64,000 nucleotides of DNA from Virgisporangium aurantiacum (GCF_016863635.1 NZ_BOPG01000003.1:124001-188000); one strand, 5' to 3'; positions 8,444-17,288 are shown, numbered from the stretch's first letter. Made by a program: numbers and translations. Notes: generated from the sequence alone by a model not told the origin.

Positions 8444-8883
8444 CGAACGCCTCCCAGTTCGAGATCTGATGGCGCACGCCCGCCTTCACGGGTCTCCGCG
8501 CCGGCCAGCAGCGGAAACAGGGCACAGGCGACGCCGGGGTTCCGTTCGCAGCGTTTCACGGCCGGTGAAGATCCGCATCTGACCGCGGAAAATAATGCCT
8601 GAGCAGCCCAGGCGTACCGGTCCGTGCGAGGGGGACTTCAGCCGTCTGACGGATGCGCCAACAAGGTCACCTTGTGTTAAAGACGCAGACGCGCGGTAGA
8701 TCTCCTGGTCAGAGCATACGCCGTTCCATGTCGCCATTGACAGATGTCAATGCATTGATTCCTCGTGGGTTTTCGGGCGTCACACGGGTTGCGACCACAT
8801 GCGCCACGGACACCCGCCGCGCCGCGCGAATCACATGATCACGGCCGGAATGCACCCGCTTGGCAACCGTTACCCTGATCAGC
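8444..8883. other. Divergent intergenic region with two palindromes
   Basis: No convincing gene is present in this 440-bp region between the Roadblock operon and the LLM oxidoreductase. Two candidate operators are visible: ACAAGGT-C-ACCTTGT at 8661-8675 and TTGACA-GA-TGTCAA at 8737-8750. The second contains a perfect -35-like TTGACA on both strands. Local GC content is lower than in the flanking genes, as expected for a promoter region. Confidence 0.6.
8871..8876 (+). promoter_or_regulatory. -10 box of a leaderless promoter
   Basis: TACCCT lies 7 nt before the GTG at 8884. In actinobacteria this spacing places the transcription start on the start codon itself. It supports choosing 8884 over the in-frame TTG at 8860. 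A clear -35 box is not evident. Confidence 0.55.
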
Positions 8884-9750
8884 GTGACCACGCTCGGCGC
8901 CGTCTTCCTGCCGCAACTCCCACCCGAACGGCTGCGCGCGGTCGTCCGCGCCGCCGACGAGAGCGGCCTCGAGGAGTTGTGGCTGTGGGAGGACTGCTTC
9001 CGGGAGAGCGGCATCGCCACCGCGGCGGCGGCCCTCGCCTGGAGCGACCGGCTGCGCGTCGGCGTGGGGCTGCTGCCCGTGCCGCTCCGCAACGTCGCGA
9101 TCGCCGCGATGGAGATCGCCACGCTCACCCGCCTCTTCCCCGAGCGCGTGCACATCGCGGTGGGCCACGGCGTGCAGGACTGGATGCACCAGGTCGGCGC
9201 GCGCGTCGAGTCGCCGGTCACGCTGCTGCGCGAGTACATCGCGGCGCTGCAGGCGCTGCTGGCCGGCGAGCGGGTCAGCACCGAGGGCCGGTACGTGCAA
9301 CTGCGCGACGTCGCCCTCGACTGGCCGCCACCGGCCGCGCCGCCGATCCTCGCGGGCGCGATCGGCCCGAAGTCGATGCGCCTCGTCGGCGAGGCGTCCG
9401 ACGGCGCCGTGCTCACCGCCGGAAACTCACCGTCAGCGGTGGTCGAGGCCAAAAAGATATTGGACGCCGGCAGCGCCGCCGCCGGCCGGAAATCCGTGCC
9501 GGTGGTGGTCTATCTGCACGCCGCCACCGGACCGGATGCCGAAGAACGGATGGAGGCCGAGCGCGCCAACTGGCAGTACGACACGATCGCCGACCGCTCG
9601 GTGGTCGGCGACGCGGCAACGGTCGCCCGGGCGGTCCGTGCCCTGGCCGACGCGGGTGCCGACACGGTCGTCCTGCAGCCCACCCCCGACGACCCCGACC
9701 CCGAGGGTTTCGTGCGCTTCGTGGCGCGGGACGTGCGTCCCCTCGTCTAA
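8884..9750 (+). CDS. LLM-class flavin-dependent oxidoreductase
   Basis: A 288-residue luciferase-like TIM-barrel protein, probably F420- or FMN-dependent. Family landmarks are AADESGLEELWLWEDCF, GVGLLPVPLRNVAIAAMEIATLTRLFPERVHIAVGHG, the PPILAGAIGPKSMRLVGEASDG block and the late VVGDAATVARAVRALADAGADTVVLQP stretch. These resemble the F420-dependent reductases common in actinobacteria rather than light-emitting luciferases. No ribosome site is seen; the -10 box spaced 7 nt from the GTG suggests leaderless translation. The substrate is unknown. The stop codon overlaps the stop of the convergent winged-helix gene. Confidence 0.9.
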   Translation: MTTLGAVFLPQLPPERLRAVVRAADESGLEELWLWEDCFRESGIATAAAALAWSDRLRVGVGLLPVPLRNVAIAAMEIATLTRLFPERVHIAVGHGVQDWMHQVGARVESPVTLLREYIAALQALLAGERVSTEGRYVQLRDVALDWPPPAAPPILAGAIGPKSMRLVGEASDGAVLTAGNSPSAVVEAKKILDAGSAAAGRKSVPVVVYLHAATGPDAEERMEAERANWQYDTIADRSVVGDAATVARAVRALADAGADTVVLQPTPDDPDPEGFVRFVARDVRPLV

Positions 9751-10214
9751 TTGCCCTTTGCCCGGCGCGGCGGTGGCACCAGCCGGTAGCCGAGCCGCCG
9801 CACGGTCTGGATGATCTCCGGGTCCTCGCCCAGCCGCGACCGCAACCGCTGGATGTGCACGGTGATGGTGTTCGACGAGTTGTTCTCGTCGGCCCCCCAC
9901 ACCGTTTCCCTGATCTGTTCCCGGGTCACGACGTGGTTCGCGTTGGTCATCAGCAGGTGCAGCAGGCGGGTCTCGCGCGGCGGTAGCGGAATGCGCCGGC
10001 CGTGCAGTTCCGCCTCCTGCGCCACCGGATCGAGCCGCAGGGCGCCGGCGCGAACCATCCGCGGTCCGGGCGGGCTCACCAGTTGGAGCACCCGGACCGC
10101 CTCCGCGACGTCGACGCAGACGCGGATGTCGAGCGACGGATCGGTGAGGTGTTCGGTCAGCCCGGCCGCCTGAGCGGGCGGGCCGACCACGAGAAGCAGC
10201 AGACGATCCGGCAT
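9747..10214 (-). CDS. OmpR/PhoB-type winged-helix protein without a normal receiver
   Basis: A 155-residue protein. Residues about 60-150 form a transcriptional-regulator winged helix (LDPVAQEAELHGRRIPLPPRETRLLHLLM, then TREQIRETVWG, TITVHIQRLRSRLGEDPEIIQTVRRLGYRLV). The N-terminal 50 residues are much shorter than a receiver and lack the acidic pocket, phospho-accepting Asp and Lys, so it cannot be a classical response regulator. It starts 4 bp after the pstB stop and is very probably cotranscribed with the pst genes, so a role in phosphate control is inferred. Confidence 0.85.
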   Translation of the reverse strand: MPDRLLLLVVGPPAQAAGLTEHLTDPSLDIRVCVDVAEAVRVLQLVSPPGPRMVRAGALRLDPVAQEAELHGRRIPLPPRETRLLHLLMTNANHVVTREQIRETVWGADENNSSNTITVHIQRLRSRLGEDPEIIQTVRRLGYRLVPPPRRAKGN

Positions 10215-10218
10215 CCGC

Positions 10219-11094
10219 TCAGCCGAAGCGACCGGTGATGTAATCCTCTGTCCGCTTGTCGCCCGGGCTGGTGAAGAGCGTGTTCGTGGCGTCGAACTCC
10301 ACCAGCCGGCCGTGCCGCACGCCCTTGTCGTCGACCTCGGCGGTGAAGAACGAGGTGAAGTCGCTGACCCGCGCGGCCTGCTGCATGTTGTGCGTGACGA
10401 TCACGATCGTGTACTGCTCGGCGAGTTCGTGCATGAGGTCCTCGATCTTCGCCGTGGCGATCGGGTCGAGGGCGGAGCACGGCTCGTCCATGAGGATCAC
10501 GTCGGGCTTCACCGCGATCGTGCGGGCGATGCAGAGCCGCTGCTGCTGGCCACCGGAGAGGGCCAGGCCGCTCATCTTGAGCTTGTCCTTGACCTCGTCC
10601 CAGAGCGCCGCACCGCGCAGCGCCTGCTCGACCAGGTCGTTCAGGTTGCCCTTGATCTTGTTGATCCGGATGCCGTAGGCCACGTTGTCGAAGATGGACT
10701 TCGGGAACGGGTTCGGCTTCTGGAACACCATGCCGATGCGGCGCCGCACCTGGATCGCGTCGACGTCGGGCGCGTACAGGTCCTGGCCCTGGTACGTGAT
10801 CCGGCCGGCGACCCGGGCGCCGGGCACCAGGTCGTTCATCCGGTTGAGGCAGCGGAGGATCGTGCTCTTGCCGCAGCCCGACGGGCCGATCATCGCCGTG
10901 ATCTTGTTGTGCGCCACCGGCATCGAGGTGCCGCGGACGGCCTCGAAGCCGCCGTAGAACACGCTGACGTTCTCCAGGTTGATCAGCGGCGGCCCGGCCT
11001 CGGCGGGAGCGACGGTCTTCTCGAGATCGACCTCCTGCGCCTGCTGCGGGGTGTACGCGATCTGGACGCCGGGACGTCCCGTGGTTTCACTCAT
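10219..11094 (-). CDS. pstB: Phosphate ABC transporter ATP-binding protein PstB
   Basis: The ATPase of the high-affinity phosphate importer, 291 residues. It has Walker [10 protein letters not shown], a Q-loop in [13 protein letters not shown], the ABC signature LSGGQQQRL, Walker B VILMDEP with the D-loop SALDP, and the switch His in IVTHNMQQA. An N-terminal extension of about 35 residues (to [15 protein letters not shown]) is longer than usual. The ribosome site AAGGAG lies inside the end of pstA, indicating translational coupling. It is the fourth gene of pstSCAB. Confidence 0.97.
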   Translation of the reverse strand: MSETTGRPGVQIAYTPQQAQEVDLEKTVAPAEAGPPLINLENVSVFYGGFEAVRGTSMPVAHNKITAMIGPSGCGKSTILRCLNRMNDLVPGARVAGRITYQGQDLYAPDVDAIQVRRRIGMVFQKPNPFPKSIFDNVAYGIRINKIKGNLNDLVEQALRGAALWDEVKDKLKMSGLALSGGQQQRLCIARTIAVKPDVILMDEPCSALDPIATAKIEDLMHELAEQYTIVIVTHNMQQAARVSDFTSFFTAEVDDKGVRHGRLVEFDATNTLFTSPGDKRTEDYITGRFG

Positions 11095-11096
11095 TG

Positions 11097-11975
11097 TCAG
11101 CGCTCCTTGATGGCGAAGCGGGCCGAGATGGCCCGGGCGATGATCGTGAACAGGAGCACGATGACCATCAGTGTCAGCGCCGCGCCCCAGGCGCGCTCCT
11201 GTGCCGCCGCGAACGGCTGCGTGGCGTTGCTGAAGATCTGGGCCGGCAACGCCGTGTTCTCGCCCTCGAACAGGTTGGGGTTCACGGTGTAGACGACGCC
11301 CGCCGTCACGATCAGCGGGGCGGTCTCACCCGCCGCCCGCGCGATCGCGAGCAGCGCACCGCTGGTGATGCCGGAGATGGCCGCCGGCAGGACGACCGTG
11401 ACGGTGGTGCGCCACTGGCGGGCACCCAGCGCGAGGCTGCCGGCCCGCAGTTCGTCGGGCACGAGGCGGAGGATCTCCTCGGTGCTCCGGATGACCACCG
11501 GCAGCATCAGGCAGGCCAGCGCCAGGGCGGCGGCGAAACCGGTGCGCTCCTCGAACGTCAGCACCCAGGCCACGTAGATGAACAGGCCCATGACGATCGA
11601 CGGGACGCCGGTCATGACGTCGGCCATGGTGCGGATGAACTTCGCCAACGGGCTGGTCTTGCCGTACTCGTTGAGGTAGATCGCACCCAGCACGCCGAGC
11701 GGGATCGCCAGCAGCGACGCCATGCCGGTGATGAGCAGCGTGCCGACGATCGCCGGCGCCATGCCGCCACCGGTGCGGCGCGGCGAGGCCGGGGTGTCGA
11801 GCGTGAGGAAGTCCCAGTCCAGGATTCCGGCGCCGGCCTTGACCACCTGGTAGGTCACCAGGGCCAGGGGGATGATCGCCAGTAGCACCGCGACGAGGAT
11901 CAGGCCGGTCGCGATCCGGTCGGTCAGGCGGCGCCGCAGCGGCAGCGCCTTGCGGGACAGGTCCAGGGTCGTCAC
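11097..11975 (-). CDS. pstA: Phosphate ABC transporter permease PstA
   Basis: A 292-residue inner-membrane permease with six predicted helices. The permease EAA-type loop is visible as [37 protein letters not shown], and [13 protein letters not shown] is typical of PstA. It overlaps the end of pstC by 4 bp (ATGA) and is followed by pstB after 2 bp. It pairs with PstC to form the phosphate channel. Confidence 0.96.
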   Translation of the reverse strand: MTTLDLSRKALPLRRRLTDRIATGLILVAVLLAIIPLALVTYQVVKAGAGILDWDFLTLDTPASPRRTGGGMAPAIVGTLLITGMASLLAIPLGVLGAIYLNEYGKTSPLAKFIRTMADVMTGVPSIVMGLFIYVAWVLTFEERTGFAAALALACLMLPVVIRSTEEILRLVPDELRAGSLALGARQWRTTVTVVLPAAISGITSGALLAIARAAGETAPLIVTAGVVYTVNPNLFEGENTALPAQIFSNATQPFAAAQERAWGAALTLMVIVLLFTIIARAISARFAIKER

Positions 11976-12982
11976 GACGAGGCTCCTCGCATCTTCAACT
12001 CGGCCCGGCGGACCACGAACCGCGCGATGTAGTTCACGAGGATCGTGATCGCGAACAGCACCACGCCGAGCCCGACGAGGGCCGAGGTGTGTACGCCGCT
12101 CGACTCACCCCACTGCCGGACGATGATCGACGGCATCGCCTCACCGGAGGCGTAGACGTTCGGGGTGATCTGGATCGCGGCGCCGATGACCAGTGCGATC
12201 GCGATCGTCTCGCCCATCGCCCGGCCGAGGCCGAGCATCCCCGCGCCGACCATGCCGCCGAAGCTGTGCGGGAAGACCGCGCCCTTGATCATTTCCCACC
12301 GGGTGGCGCCGAGCGCCAGCGCGGCCTGCTTGTCGAGCAGCGGAACGGTGCCGAACACCTCGCGCGTGATCGACGTGACGATCGGGATGATCATGATGGC
12401 GACGATGATGCCGGCGGTCATGTAGCTGTAGCCGTTGCTCACCGGGACGCCGAACAACCCGCCGAGCACCGGAATGCCGCCCAGCGAGTCGTGGAACCAC
12501 TCGTAGACCGGCACCAGCTTCGGCGCCAGCACGATGATGCCCCACAGGCCGAACACCACCGAGGGCGTCGCGGCCAGCAGGTCCATGACGGTGACCACCA
12601 CGATGCGCAGGCGGGGTGGGGCGAGTTCGGTGAGGAACAGCGCGATCCCGATGGAGACCGGCACCGCGATGACCAGCGCGATCACCGAGACGACCGCCGT
12701 GCCGTAGATCAGCGCGAGCGCGCCGAACCGGCCCTCGTTGGCCACCCACTCCTTGCTCGTGACGAAGCTCAGCCCCTCCTCACGGAAGGCCGGCCAGGCC
12801 TCCCGGGCGGTGCTGAGCAGGATCAGTGCCAGGATCGCGAGGACGAGCAGCCCCGCTCCGACGCACAGAGTCTTGAAGAAGCGGTCGGCCCGCGCCGCCC
12901 CGCCCCGGTAGTTGAACGCGGTCTTGTCGATGACCCGCGGCGGCCGTTGCCCCGTGCGTGGCCTGGTGCTGGTGTCGGTCAA
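11972..12982 (-). CDS. pstC: Phosphate ABC transporter permease PstC
   Basis: A 336-residue permease with a roughly 35-residue soluble N-terminus, then six helices. Diagnostic stretches are LFLTELAPPRLRIVVVTVMDLLAATPSVVFGLWGI, the EAA loop EVFGTVPLLDKQAALALGATRWEMIKGAVFPHSFGG and GLGRAMGETIAIALVIG. It follows pstS after 75 bp that contain a strong stem-loop, and it overlaps pstA by 4 bp. Confidence 0.96.
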   Translation of the reverse strand: MTDTSTRPRTGQRPPRVIDKTAFNYRGGAARADRFFKTLCVGAGLLVLAILALILLSTAREAWPAFREEGLSFVTSKEWVANEGRFGALALIYGTAVVSVIALVIAVPVSIGIALFLTELAPPRLRIVVVTVMDLLAATPSVVFGLWGIIVLAPKLVPVYEWFHDSLGGIPVLGGLFGVPVSNGYSYMTAGIIVAIMIIPIVTSITREVFGTVPLLDKQAALALGATRWEMIKGAVFPHSFGGMVGAGMLGLGRAMGETIAIALVIGAAIQITPNVYASGEAMPSIIVRQWGESSGVHTSALVGLGVVLFAITILVNYIARFVVRRAELKMRGASS

Positions 12983-13007
12983 TGGATTGCTCCCGGTCCG
13001 GTGCGTC

Positions 13008-13045
13008 GGTGCGGGGCGGGATCACTGTCGATCCCGCCCCGCACC
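13008..13045 (-). terminator. Intercistronic stem-loop between pstS and pstC
   Basis: A perfect 16-bp stem (13008-13023 with 13030-13045, GC-rich, arms around GTGCGGGGCGGGATC) closes a 6-nt loop. It lies 12 bp after the pstS stop and before pstC, without a T-run. It fits a partial terminator or mRNA-stabilising hairpin that yields more PstS binding protein than permease. Confidence 0.75.
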
Positions 13046-13057
13046 ACTCGCGTGGGG

Positions 13058-14131
13058 TCAGCTGACCTTGTCGAGCTGGGCCAGCGCCTTGGTCTTCAGC
13101 GCGTCCGGAAGCGGCGCGAAGCCGACCTCCTCGGCCAGTTTCTGCCCGTCGCCGAGCAGGTACGTGACGAAGCCGATCACGGCCTCCTTCTTCTTCGCGT
13201 CGTCGTACTTGGTGCGCACGAGGAGGAAGGTCGGCGAGGTGATCGGGTAGGTGTCGGCACCGGCGGCGTTCAGCGGGTTGTAGGACAGGTCGTCCTTCAC
13301 CTCGGCACCGGCGAGCGCGGCCTGGGCGCCCTTGACCGACGCCTCGACGAACTTGCCGTCCTTGTTCTTGATCGCCGCGAACTTGAGGCCGCTGGCCTTG
13401 GCGTCGCTGTAGTCGACGTAGCCGATGGCGCCGTCGCCGTTCTTGATCAGCGTCGCCACGCCGGTGTTCTTCTCGCCGCCCTGGGTGTCGGCCGGCCACT
13501 TCACCGTGTCACCGCTGGCCAGCGTCCAGACGCCCTTGGCCGCGGAGTCGAGGTACTTGGTGAAGTTGCTGGTCGTGCCCGAGCCGTCGGACCGGTGCAC
13601 CACGGTGATGTTCTTGCCGGCCGGCAGCTTCGCGTCCGGGTTGTCGGCCTTGATCGCCGGGTCGTCCCAGGTCTTGATCGTCCGCTGGAAGATCTTGGCG
13701 AGCGTCTCCGCGCTCAGCTGGAGCTTGTCGACGCCGCTCAGGTTGTACGAGACGGTGATCGGGGCGGCCACCGTCGGCACGTAGAGGAACGAGCCGGCGG
13801 TCGGGCCGTCGGTGTCCTTGACGAGGCTGTCGGTGCCGGCGAAGTCGTTCAGGTTCGCCCCGAAGTCCTTCTTGCCGGTGCCCGAGCCGGTGCCGTTGTA
13901 GGTGATCGTCAGGTTCGGAGCCTCGTCCTTGAACGCTGTGATCACCTCCTGGTAGTACGCGGCCGGGAAGGTGGCCCCGGTGGCCTTCAGGGAACCGGAG
14001 AGGCTCGAGAACTCGCTCCCCTCGGTTCCGCCGGTGCCGGTGTCGTCGTCGCCGTCACCGCACGCGGCCAGAGCCAGCGCCGCGACCGCGATTCCGGCGA
14101 GAACGCGCCTACGAACTAGGGTGCCTTTCAC
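13058..14131 (-). CDS. pstS: Phosphate-binding lipoprotein PstS
   Basis: The periplasm-side phosphate receptor, 357 residues. A lipoprotein signal ends in the lipobox LAAC (Cys24), followed by an acidic, Gly/Thr-rich linker. Phosphate-binding segments are visible: ATFPAAYYQEV, YNGTGSGTGKKDF, FAGTDSLV and the VVHRSDGSGTTSNFTKYL stretch. The GTG start at 14131 is the only one giving a normal signal peptide. The promoter region carries a PHO box shared with divergent phoU. It is the first gene of pstSCAB. Confidence 0.97.
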   Translation of the reverse strand: MKGTLVRRRVLAGIAVAALALAACGDGDDDTGTGGTEGSEFSSLSGSLKATGATFPAAYYQEVITAFKDEAPNLTITYNGTGSGTGKKDFGANLNDFAGTDSLVKDTDGPTAGSFLYVPTVAAPITVSYNLSGVDKLQLSAETLAKIFQRTIKTWDDPAIKADNPDAKLPAGKNITVVHRSDGSGTTSNFTKYLDSAAKGVWTLASGDTVKWPADTQGGEKNTGVATLIKNGDGAIGYVDYSDAKASGLKFAAIKNKDGKFVEASVKGAQAALAGAEVKDDLSYNPLNAAGADTYPITSPTFLLVRTKYDDAKKKEAVIGFVTYLLGDGQKLAEEVGFAPLPDALKTKALAQLDKVS

Positions 14132-14203
14132 CTCTGGGTGCCTCTCTGTTCAAACGTTGTCTGATCAGAGACGCTGACAGCGGCAGGTAGCCGCCAAACC
14201 CGT

Positions 14204-14225
14204 CGGACGTGAACGGAAAATGAAC
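14204..14225 (-). promoter_or_regulatory. PHO box (PhoP-binding direct repeats)
   Basis: On the minus strand, GTTCATTTTCC and GTTCACGTCCG form two adjacent 11-bp direct-repeat units, matching the GTTCACC-type PHO box of actinobacterial PhoP. The box lies between divergent pstS and phoU, so phosphate starvation could induce both. Confidence 0.82.
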
Positions 14226-14295
14226 ATGGCATCTCGGTGCACCGGTGGCCCCGTGTCCGGGTTACCGTGCTTTTTCACTCGAGGGGAGCTTTGGG

Positions 14296-14946
14296 ATGCG
14301 CGCAACGTTCCGGGAACAGCTCGACACGCTTCGCGGCTCCCTCGTGGTGATGGGGTCCGATGTGACGTCCGCCATGCGCTGGGCCACCCGGAGCCTGCTC
14401 GAAGGCGAGCTGGAGCCCGCGTCCAGGTGCATTGAGACGGCCGCCGCCATCCGCGACCGGCGCGAGGAGATCGAGGAGGCGGTCGTCATGCTCCTCGTGC
14501 GGCAGCAGCCGGTGGCGTCCGATCTCCGCCTGGCCCTGGCGAGCATGCGGGTGGCCGGCGACTTCGAACGGATGGGCGCGCTCGCCGAACACGTCGCCAA
14601 GATCATGCTCCTGCGCCACCCGGTCACGGCGGTGCCGCCGGAGGTGGCCGAGGTGGCCCGCCAGATGGCCGCCATCGCTGAGCAGCTGGCCTGGAAGGTC
14701 ACCGGCGTGCTGGAGACCGGCGACGCCGCGCTGGCCGCCCAGCTCGACACCGACGACGACGAGATGGACGAGCTGCACCGCCAGATGTTCGAGGTGCTGT
14801 TCGGCAACTGGCAGCACGACGTCAAGTCGGCGGTCGACGCGGCGCTGCTGGCCCGGTTCTACGAGCGGTACGCCGACCACGCGGTCAACGCCGCCCAGCA
14901 GGTCGTCTACCTGATCACCGGCGTCTCGCCGGCGAACCAGGACTAG
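14296..14946 (+). CDS. phoU: Phosphate uptake regulator PhoU
   Basis: A 216-residue PhoU with two repeated three-helix bundles (about 1-105 and 106-216). The family pattern shows as FREQLDTLRGSLVVMG, LLVRQQPVASDLRLALASMRVAGDFERMGALAEHVAKI and the second copy ...ALLARFYERYADHAVNAAQQVVYLITG. The ERMGALAEH and ERYADHA motifs supply the metal-cluster acidic residues. The ATG at 14296 follows a GAGGGGAG ribosome site; the longer GTG-type reading is less likely. It represses Pho signalling when phosphate is plentiful, through PstB and the PhoR kinase. Confidence 0.95.
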   Translation: MRATFREQLDTLRGSLVVMGSDVTSAMRWATRSLLEGELEPASRCIETAAAIRDRREEIEEAVVMLLVRQQPVASDLRLALASMRVAGDFERMGALAEHVAKIMLLRHPVTAVPPEVAEVARQMAAIAEQLAWKVTGVLETGDAALAAQLDTDDDEMDELHRQMFEVLFGNWQHDVKSAVDAALLARFYERYADHAVNAAQQVVYLITGVSPANQD

Positions 14947-15479
14947 GCACAGGTCGGGTTCTCGCGGGGCGGGCCCGACGGGCAGAGGTAGAGCTCGCCG
15001 CCGGCCACGTGCCAGGGCTCGCCGTCCTTGCGGAACCAGTCGTCCTGCGTCTTGATCATCGGGATCCGGATGCCGGTGACGCCGCTCGCCGTCGTGAGGT
15101 CGGCCGTCACCAGGGCCCGGGCCGCGGGGCAGTTCGCGCCGCTGCACTTCTCCGGGTTCTGCAGCACCGTGCCGGTCACCCGGTACGCGTGCACGCCGAT
15201 CGCGTGGAGCAGCGCCGCGAACTCGGTGGGGTCCTTGATCTTCGGGTCGAGCAGCAGCGCCAGCGCGGCGTCGGGGTCCTGCCGCTGCCACGCGTCCAGG
15301 TACGCCGCGGCCACCCGCTCGGCGTCGGCGCGGTCGGCGTCGTCGTCGGGCAGCACCCGGAACAGCGCCCACAGGCCACCGCCACCGCAGAGGAGGACCC
15401 CCAGGAGCACCGAGGTGAGGAAGATCACCAGTGTCCGGCTGCGGGATCGACGGCCGGCTCGCGGTGGCGCGACGGTCAC
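14943..15479 (-). CDS. Membrane-anchored protein of unknown function
   Basis: A 178-residue protein with a basic N-terminus (RAGRRSRSR), one transmembrane helix at about 16-42 and an extracytoplasmic domain. The domain starts with DADRAERVAAAYLDAWQRQDPDAALALLLD, reminiscent of SnoaL/NTF2-like or DUF4878-type lumazine-cone folds, and holds four Cys residues (two in EKCSGANC, two near the C-terminus) that could form disulfides. The start is a GTG. The stop region overlaps that of convergent phoU by 4 bp. No function is assigned. Confidence 0.75.
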   Translation of the reverse strand: MTVAPPRAGRRSRSRTLVIFLTSVLLGVLLCGGGGLWALFRVLPDDDADRADAERVAAAYLDAWQRQDPDAALALLLDPKIKDPTEFAALLHAIGVHAYRVTGTVLQNPEKCSGANCPAARALVTADLTTASGVTGIRIPMIKTQDDWFRKDGEPWHVAGGELYLCPSGPPRENPTCA

Positions 15480-15520
15480 CAGGCCAGGCTAATCGCCGGA
15501 GCGGAACTACCGTGGTCGGA

Positions 15521-16273
15521 ATGCGTGGAGCTTTTGTGGTGACCGGTGGGGGCCGCGGTATCGGGCGGGCGATCGTCGAGCGGCTGCTCGCCGACGGAGC
15601 CGCGGTGGTCGTCGTCGAACGGGACGCCGTCGACGGTCTGCCCGCACCCTGCGTCACCGGTGATGCCACCGACGAGGCCGTCTGCGAGCGCGCGGCCGAA
15701 CTGGCCGCGAGCGCCGCGCCCCTGGCCGGGTGGGTGAACAACGCCGCCGTGTTCCGCGACGCGTCGGTGCACTCCGACCCGCCCGCCACGGTGCTCGACC
15801 TGATCACGGTGAACCTGAACCTCGCCCTGGTCGGCTCCACCGTGGCGGTGCGGCGGTTCCTCGCGGCGGGCACGCCGGGCGCCATCGTCAACGTGTCGTC
15901 GCACCAGGCGCAGCGCCCGGTGCCGGGCTGCCTGCCCTACGCCACGGCCAAGGCCGCGATCGAGGGCATGACCCGCGCGCTCGCCGTCGAGTACGGCCCG
16001 CACGGCATCCGGGTCAACGCGGTCGCGCCGGGCTCGGTGGAGACCGAGCGGTGGACGGAGTACCTCGACGGCCTGGCACCGGCCGACCGCGCCGCGGTCA
16101 CCGACGAGATCGCCGCGCTGCAGCCGCTGGGCCGGGTGGCCCGCGCCGACGAGGTGGCCGCCGCGGTCGCCCTGCTCCTGTCGCCCGACGCGAGCTTCAT
16201 CACCGGCACCGTCGTTCCGGTGGACGGCGGCCGGGCCGCCCGCGGCCGCGACCCCGAGCCGCCGCGGCAATAA
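15521..16273 (+). CDS. Short-chain dehydrogenase/reductase
   Basis: A 250-residue classical SDR. The NAD(P)-binding motif is VTGGGRGIGRAI near the N-terminus, followed by the NNAA motif (WVNNAAVF), the catalytic Ser in VNVSSHQ, and Tyr-x3-Lys in YATAKAAIEGMTRALAVEYGPHGIRVNAVAPG. Asp/Glu after the second strand (VVVVERDA) suggests NAD preference. The ATG at 15521 gives the normal N-terminus; an in-frame GTG at 15512 is an alternative. The substrate is unknown. Confidence 0.92.
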   Translation: MRGAFVVTGGGRGIGRAIVERLLADGAAVVVVERDAVDGLPAPCVTGDATDEAVCERAAELAASAAPLAGWVNNAAVFRDASVHSDPPATVLDLITVNLNLALVGSTVAVRRFLAAGTPGAIVNVSSHQAQRPVPGCLPYATAKAAIEGMTRALAVEYGPHGIRVNAVAPGSVETERWTEYLDGLAPADRAAVTDEIAALQPLGRVARADEVAAAVALLLSPDASFITGTVVPVDGGRAARGRDPEPPRQ

Positions 16274-16302
16274 CGTCGGACCCCCGTGGTACGACAACAG
16301 GC

Positions 16303-16728
16303 ATGGAGAGAGAAGGGCCGTTCTGGGACTTCGTCGCCGGCCGGGCCGAGCCACCGCCGGCGGCCCGCACGCTGGGCTGGAAACTGGAAGACGTCGATCC
16401 GTCCGCCGGCACCATCCGCATCGCCTTCGAGGCCCGGCCCGAGTTCCTCAACCCGATGGGCAACGTCCAGGGCGGGTTCCTGGCCGCGATGCTCGACGAC
16501 ACGCTCGGCCCGGCCCTGGTCGCCACGCTGGAGCCCGATCAGTTCGCGCCGACGATCGAGTTGAAGGTCAACTTCCTCCGGCCGGCGCGCACCGGCACGC
16601 TGGTCGGCACCGGGCGGGTCGTGCACCGCGGCGGCACGATCGCGTTCCTCGAGGGCGACCTGCGCGATGCCGAGGGCACGGTGGTCGCCACCGCAACCGC
16701 CACCGCGCGCATAGTCCGGGCGGGCTGA
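16303..16728 (+). CDS. PaaI-type hotdog thioesterase
   Basis: A 141-residue single hotdog-fold protein. Family residues are visible in EFLNPMGNVQGGFLAAMLDDTLGPALVATL (the GN-x-QGG-x5-D core; Asp is the usual catalytic acid) and IELKVNFLRPARTGTLVGTGRVVHRGGTIAFLEGDL. It probably hydrolyses an acyl-CoA or aryl-CoA thioester. It overlaps the following GNAT gene by 1 bp (TGATG), so the two are coupled. The preceding SDR ends 29 bp earlier and may share the transcript. Confidence 0.88.
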   Translation: MEREGPFWDFVAGRAEPPPAARTLGWKLEDVDPSAGTIRIAFEARPEFLNPMGNVQGGFLAAMLDDTLGPALVATLEPDQFAPTIELKVNFLRPARTGTLVGTGRVVHRGGTIAFLEGDLRDAEGTVVATATATARIVRAG

Positions 16729-17288
16729 TGGCACACGTCGACTTCACCGTCCTCGCCGCCGAGCGGCTGGTGCTGCGCCGGTTCAGGCCGGCCGACCTGC
16801 CCACGTTCGTCGCCTACCGCAGCGACCCCGAGGTGGCGCGGTACCAGAGCTGGTCGGCGCCGTTCCCGACGGAGGCGGCCGAGCGCATGCAGGTCGAGCT
16901 GGCCGCCACGCACCCCGACACGCCGGGCGAGTGGTTCCAGTTCGCGGTGGCGCTGCACGGGTCCGAGGAACTCATCGGCGACTGCGGCGCCCACGTCCTG
17001 GCCGACGATCCGCGCCAGGCCGAGATCGGGTTCACGTTCGCGCCGGCGTGCCAGGGTCGCGGCTACGCCACCGAGGCGGTGCGCCGCCTGCTCGACTACC
17101 TGTTCATCGAGCGCGGCAAGCACCGCGTCACGGCCGCCTGCGACGACCGCAACGTCCGGTCGGCGGCCCTGCTGCGGCGGGTCGGCATGCGCCGCGAGGG
17201 CCTCACGATCGAGAGCGTCTGGTCCAAGGGCGAGTGGACGAACGACGAGCTCTACGCGGTCCTCGAAAGGGAGTGGCCGGTCACTTGA
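16728..17288 (+). CDS. GNAT N-acetyltransferase, RimJ/RimL type
   Basis: A 186-residue acetyltransferase. It shows the RimJ-like beginning TVLAAERLVLRRFRPADLPTFVAYRSDPEVARYQSW, the acetyl-CoA loop FAPACQGRGYATEAVRRLLDYLF (Q/RxxGxG/A) and the RNVRSAALLRRVGMRREG block. The acceptor could be a protein N-terminus or a small amine; it is not predictable. The promoter of the downstream MerR fusion begins inside its last codons. Confidence 0.9.
   Translation: MAHVDFTVLAAERLVLRRFRPADLPTFVAYRSDPEVARYQSWSAPFPTEAAERMQVELAATHPDTPGEWFQFAVALHGSEELIGDCGAHVLADDPRQAEIGFTFAPACQGRGYATEAVRRLLDYLFIERGKHRVTAACDDRNVRSAALLRRVGMRREGLTIESVWSKGEWTNDELYAVLEREWPVT

Noticed and set aside
12089..14119. 676-residue frame antisense to pstC and pstS
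   Set aside because: Biased composition without known domains; pst genes on the other strand are unambiguous.
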